Assembly (NCBI GenBank): GCA_011319805.1
Contig: SJRY01000104.1
Coordinates: forward strand, 17,501 to 50,254
Reading direction: 5' to 3'
From: Macrocybe gigantea
Lineage: Eukaryota; Basidiomycota; Agaricomycetes; Agaricales; Callistosporiaceae
DNA length: 32,754 nucleotides
Each line of letters starts with the position of its first letter. The first letter of the stretch is position 1. Below are positions 29,527 to 32,754 of this stretch, piece by piece. Below the pieces are notes generated by a model. It saw only the letters and a list, made by a program, of their open reading frames with translations, ran no database searches and was not told the origin of the DNA. The translations under genes and the position numbers were made by a program.

Positions 29527-29812
29527 TGAGGCTATGGTCTCTTGTTGTGGGATGTTTCTAAATCAGGTATTCTATTATAACCGGACTTCGAGCTACACTA
29601 GTTGCATCATTCTTTGGTATTTTGTCGCTTCAACCCACTCAGTATATAGCCGTTATCAATCTTTGTATTTTGATAGTGAAATAGACGCAACATTCAATGC
29701 AATACATTGCAAGCAAAAAAAATGGAAGCCAATAACAACAGTTTACTACCTTAGACGCACCGCCACATACGACACTATTTCGAGGTAACAGCATGTCTGC
29801 TGCTGCTGGTGA
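29527..29812. other. Gap between the 2OG oxygenase and paralogue 1
   Basis: About 290 bp, AT-rich, upstream of the oxygenase and downstream of paralogue 1 (both on the minus strand). No additional exon could be supported. Confidence 0.35.
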
Positions 29813-30550
29813 TCAGTGGCTGCTTGTGGCCTTTCCCTCCTCCCATTGTTTTAGCACCTTGATCATATGTGCGTTAGCGATCTTCTCAAGTAATCTAAGC
29901 GAAATGAGACGTTGGCAATGGCATTATTGCTCAAGGAAACTGACTCGATGGCCATGTCGATAGCATCTTCTACATCCCAGGTCATCGCAGGGAGTATTGG
30001 ACCCTCGAGTCCATCTTGCTCATTAATAGCATGTTGCTGCCTTGAAATATATGTTTCCGCCTGCTCATTGCGGTATCCGAGCAGCAAATTGTTGGTTTTG
30101 TCAACCGCCTATTAAATATGAGGACAGGGTGTGAGCGATTAGTCCACATGTTACCGATACAAAACAGAAAATGAACAAAAAATCGCACATCAAAAGAATG
30201 ATAGCAGTAGAACTTGGGCATTTCAATCGCGTGTATGCATTCAGTTTCATCGTCATAGCCGGGGTTGCCTTGAGAACATGGGTGGACCCAAATGGTATAG
30301 TCGACGTAGTCCATAAACACTGATCCGCCTGGACCAATGGCTGTCAGTACAGGAACGATAACCGGTCCTGGTGCATTACATGCCAACAGTATGCTGTTGA
30401 CCAAGTTTTGCCATGGCTTGCTATCGCATGAGCATATCATGCAGAGTCGTGGTGTGTGATGCAACTTACAAACTCCGCATACATGTCCTTGATTTTTAGT
30501 ATACATCTCTCAATTTCTTGCACAGTTTCTGGAGTCATATCGGTAGCCAT
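29813..30550 (-). CDS. Unrecognised protein family, paralogue 1, four exons, intact
   Basis: ATG 30550. Exons 30550-30470, 30416-30189, 30108-29945, 29894-29813; introns 53, 80 and 50 nt, in phases 0, 0 and 2; 184 residues ending SSH. Donors GTAAGT, GTGCGA, GTCAGT; acceptors GCAAG, AATAG, CTTAG. Features: a short helical N-terminus, a segment with VNSILLACNAPGPVIVPVL, WVHPC and a Cys/His pair, KFYCYHSFD at an exon end, DKTNNLLLGYRNEQ, and a charged helix LLEKIANAHMIKVLKQWEEG. No signal peptide or membrane segment is evident. I do not recognise the family or a function. It is head to head with its paralogue at 30979, and both keep the same intron positions and phases, strong evidence of a true gene. 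The first acceptor (GCAAG rather than GATAG) was chosen to keep frame. Confidence 0.7.
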
Positions 30551-30978
30551 GATAAGAAAGAGGAAGAGCTCTGTTATGGCAGAAGGTGCCCTCAACCTTT
30601 ATGTAATAAATAAGAAGCTCTACATGTACGGCATGACCTTGTGACCTGATAACGACTCGTACTGCTTGATGCTATAGCCATAAATAAAATCAGCACTGAC
30701 GAGGTCGCAACCCGAATGTGATTGCATGGCTTGGTCAGCAGGCCACTTCTCAGAGGTAATATGCTAGTTTGTATGGGTAATTGACTGAATAGGTTGTACC
30801 TATAGTAGGTGGGTATGTCAGACCCATAGCTCATTCGTGGGTATTGCACATTCCCAGTGATTGGTGAGTTTATTGTGGTGCATAGCTTAATTGCATCGTT
30901 GCTTCCATGCCCACTTAAAAACCCCTGTGCTTTTTAGATCTTTTGCACCAGTTCTATCTCACTCTACCTCCCATTGCG
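30551..30978. promoter_or_regulatory. Shared divergent promoter region of the paralogue pair
   Basis: 428 bp between the two start codons. On the plus side a TATA-like ACTTAAAAACC (about 30912-30922) is followed by a pyrimidine-rich stretch up to the ATG. No TATA is evident on the minus side. No gene was seen in between. Confidence 0.4.
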
Positions 30979-31783
30979 ATGTCCACAGTGCCGGTGACCC
31001 TTAGGGCTATTCAGCGACGCAGCCAGGAGGTAGTAATCTACTACAAGGTGAGATCTATTATATCCTTATAAATCACAGATCACAGTTTCTGACTCGATTG
31101 CATCCTCGTTGCGTCGACTTCAGGAAAATACCACACCGTGCACCTTGTTTTCAGGCATTCTATTTGCTTGCAAAGCGGCCATGCTGGTGCTCATTCCTGT
31201 CCCCATCACGCTGAGCGGCTCTCCTGCCTATGGTTTTATCAAGGACATGAACCCAAAGGCTTGGATACAACCCTGCCCTTGGGAAAACGTGCCCGACTAT
31301 AGGGAGATGAAGTCATGCAGGCATAGTATCGAAATATATAACCAGGGACCGACGAAGGCTACTGCACCTATCATTCATGGGATGTTTGTTCATTCCATAT
31401 CTCGACCTATTATCTGCATTCATGTAAATATGCAGGCTGACAGGACCAACAATTTGCTACTGAGCCTCCATGGCAACACTCTAGCACGATGTATTCAAGG
31501 CGGTAACCTGCTCATGATGAAGATGGTGACTCTGTATGACACTATCACCAATGCAACATCTGACAATTTTCCATCCGCAAACCGTACTGCTATCGAGTAA
31601 TATTTGGTTCACCTTTCTGCCTGTTAACGGTCTCATTTTTTTTTTTCTTTTTTTTTTTTTTCCAGCTTACTGGAGAGGATTAACAATGGCTACATGAGTG
31701 AGCTCGTGGAAATTAGTGATGCGGAGAAGGAGAGTGATTGGCAGTGGCATAATGGCATGGCATATAGTATATGTTGTGGATAA
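30979..31783 (+). pseudogene. Unrecognised protein family, paralogue 2, four exons, one frameshift
   Basis: ATG 30979. Exons 30979-31047, 31124-31383, 31436-31596, 31666-31783; introns 76, 52 and 69 nt. The last intron ends in a long T-rich tract before CCAG. Intron positions and phases equal those of paralogue 1. Matching blocks: GILFACKAA/SILLACNAP, WIQPC/WVHPC, YCTYHSWD/YCYHSFD, DRTNNLLL/DKTNNLLL, LLERINNGYM/LLEKIANAHM. The C-terminus is longer and acidic, ending SICCG. Exon 2 is one base short of keeping frame: the shift lies around 31350-31360 (acgaaggc), where one missing base would join HSIEI to YCTYHSWD. Either a recent pseudogene or a base error; function unknown. Confidence 0.62.
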
Positions 31784-32331
31784 TGTGAAACGGCCTGTTC
31801 CCGAATTTAGCCCAAATTTTATTATGTTCGCGGCTTATGCCTCTTCCTTCATTGTGATCTGTGGGAATAACGTGAGTGTGCATTCATAACTCGGGGACTC
31901 TCCCCTATTTACATAATACATGCAGTCATGTTATTTGTGCCTCCAACACTTGCCAAGTCTGATGGCCCAATCGCTGTTGCAACATGACATATGCTCTCAC
32001 ATGCACGTCAGGAGGACAGGAGCTACGAAATGCTTCATTTGTCTTTCAAAAGGACCGGCAACTCCTGCCGCTTCATTGGTATCTGGAGTTTGGTCCTCGA
32101 TGACAGCGGCACCGTCATGAGCTATTCATTCTCTTCACCAGCATCAGCATTGATCAAGGCGCTGGATATACAATATCCGAAATGCTGGTATATGCGGTGG
32201 ATGCCAGTGAAATTATATATGTCAAAGTGCATCTGATTGCTCGTGATTATATTTCTAACCATGTTATTCCTGTCTTTTTTATATTCTTGGGTGCCTTTTT
32301 TGGTCATCTCGTGTTTTCTGATGCATCATCA
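31784..32331 (+). other. Possible upstream exons of the right-edge gene
   Basis: Contains a Cys/His-rich open stretch after an acceptor-like ATGCAG (about 31924): SCYLCLQHLPSLMAQSLL, then HDICSHMH. Donors GTGAGT (31872) and GTCAGG (about 32008) are nearby. The segments may be exons of the gene at 32332 or of a separate small one; the frames could not be joined with confidence. Confidence 0.3.
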
Positions 32332-32754
32332 CTCCTTCAGGCTGCCATGGCGTCTGCACTACTGCCTATTCTCGAGCGCGAATTGGACCATGTTTCGAAG
32401 GGCAGTGTGATCTTCAGGCTTTCGATCCAACTGTATGCCCTACATGCGGTAATATGGTGCTCTTGCTATATCCCTACTGAATGTATGTGTTGACGTTTTT
32501 GGTGATGGATTATTGCTCAATGTCGCTATTCACATGCTGTCAGATCTGTTATCGTTGTGGGAGAGAATTATGCTCCAACTGTTTTGAAGCAATCGAACGC
32601 CTGTCAGGTATTAGAGGAATGCAGACGTGAACGTCGTCAAAGGAGAAAGTTGAACTCATCGGCACAGCCTGCTCTCTTTGCATGCCAGGGATGCCTCATT
32701 ACGAGGTTTCATTTGCTCCTGTCTCTTACCTTTTGACTGATGACATCAAACAAA
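32332..32754 (+). CDS. Cys-rich (zinc-cluster) protein fragment, runs off the window
   Basis: Three coding pieces on the plus strand: after acceptor CTTCAG (about 32340), CHGVCTT then GPCFEGQCDLQAF and VCPTCGNM; after acceptor TGTCAG (about 32545), ICYRCGRELCSNCFEAIERL; then intron 32608-32667 (GTATTA..GCACAG), which joins in phase to CSLCMPGMPHYEVSFAPVSY up to the window end. Four or five CxxC pairs suggest a zinc-binding head. The H....F.PVS pattern recalls the segment before the JmjC domain in Agaricomycete JmjC-type proteins, but this is memory-based and the JmjC domain would lie outside. The first of these joins uses a weak GTGCTC donor and is tentative. Confidence 0.4.

Noticed and set aside
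31640..31665. Poly(T) run taken as the tail of a minus-strand retroposed copy
   Set aside because: It sits exactly at a conserved intron acceptor, so a pyrimidine tract explains it better; kept only as a low-interest finding.
1..32754. CRISPR arrays, rRNA, tRNA genes, bacterial-type operons
   Set aside because: None seen: no regularly spaced short repeats, no recognisable tRNA or rRNA sequence, and gene structure is eukaryotic.

Overview
The window looks like a transposon-rich, gene-poor stretch of a filamentous fungus, most likely a basidiomycete (Agaricomycete). Reasons: spliceosomal introns of about 40-80 nt with GT..AG ends and CTRAY-like branch sites; an APE-type LINE, a chromodomain Ty3/gypsy element and a Helitron whose Rep-PIF1 protein ends in a USP-like protease domain; and gene families I associate with mushrooms (RNase H1 N-terminal/viroplasmin-like and TET/JBP-like 2OG oxygenase proteins). 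No rRNA, tRNA, bacterial operon or CRISPR array was seen. Family names rest on motif recognition from memory; no database search was possible.

Layout. 1-4317: 5' part of LINE copy A, read on the minus strand, with its 5' end at 4317; the rest lies left of the window. 4318-12611: LINE copy B, same strand and same 5' terminus, its reverse transcriptase cut off exactly where copy A begins, so A probably inserted into B. Copy B carries two solo LTRs (7839-8967 and 9101-9420), each proven by target duplications and by the uninterrupted site in copy A. 12612-26906: a decayed Helitron-type polyprotein on the plus strand (zinc-rich N-terminus, DUF6570-like part, HUH Rep, Y2 motif, PIF1 helicase, USP-like domain). 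It is split between the HUH and Y2 motifs by a complete 6,492-bp chromovirus (16142-22633, minus strand, TSD CTTAA).

26907-32754 is different: small intron-containing genes rather than transposon ORFs. These are an intact three-exon viroplasmin/RNase H1-N-like gene (27211-27701, minus), a damaged 2OG-Fe(II) oxygenase of TET/JBP-like appearance (28337-29526, minus), a head-to-head pair of paralogues of an unrecognised family with identical intron positions and phases (29813-30550 minus, 30979-31783 plus), and the start of a Cys-rich gene running off the right edge.

The insertion history can be ordered: Helitron before gypsy; LINE B before LINE A and the two solo LTRs. Most transposon ORFs are broken by stops and one-base shifts, and many differences between repeat copies are CG to TG/CA, as expected from cytosine methylation and deamination. 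The most novel-looking items are the unrecognised paralogue pair, an intron kept at the 3' end of the LINE ORF1, a Tf1-like self-priming signature in the chromovirus, and the protease-like tail of the Helitron protein.
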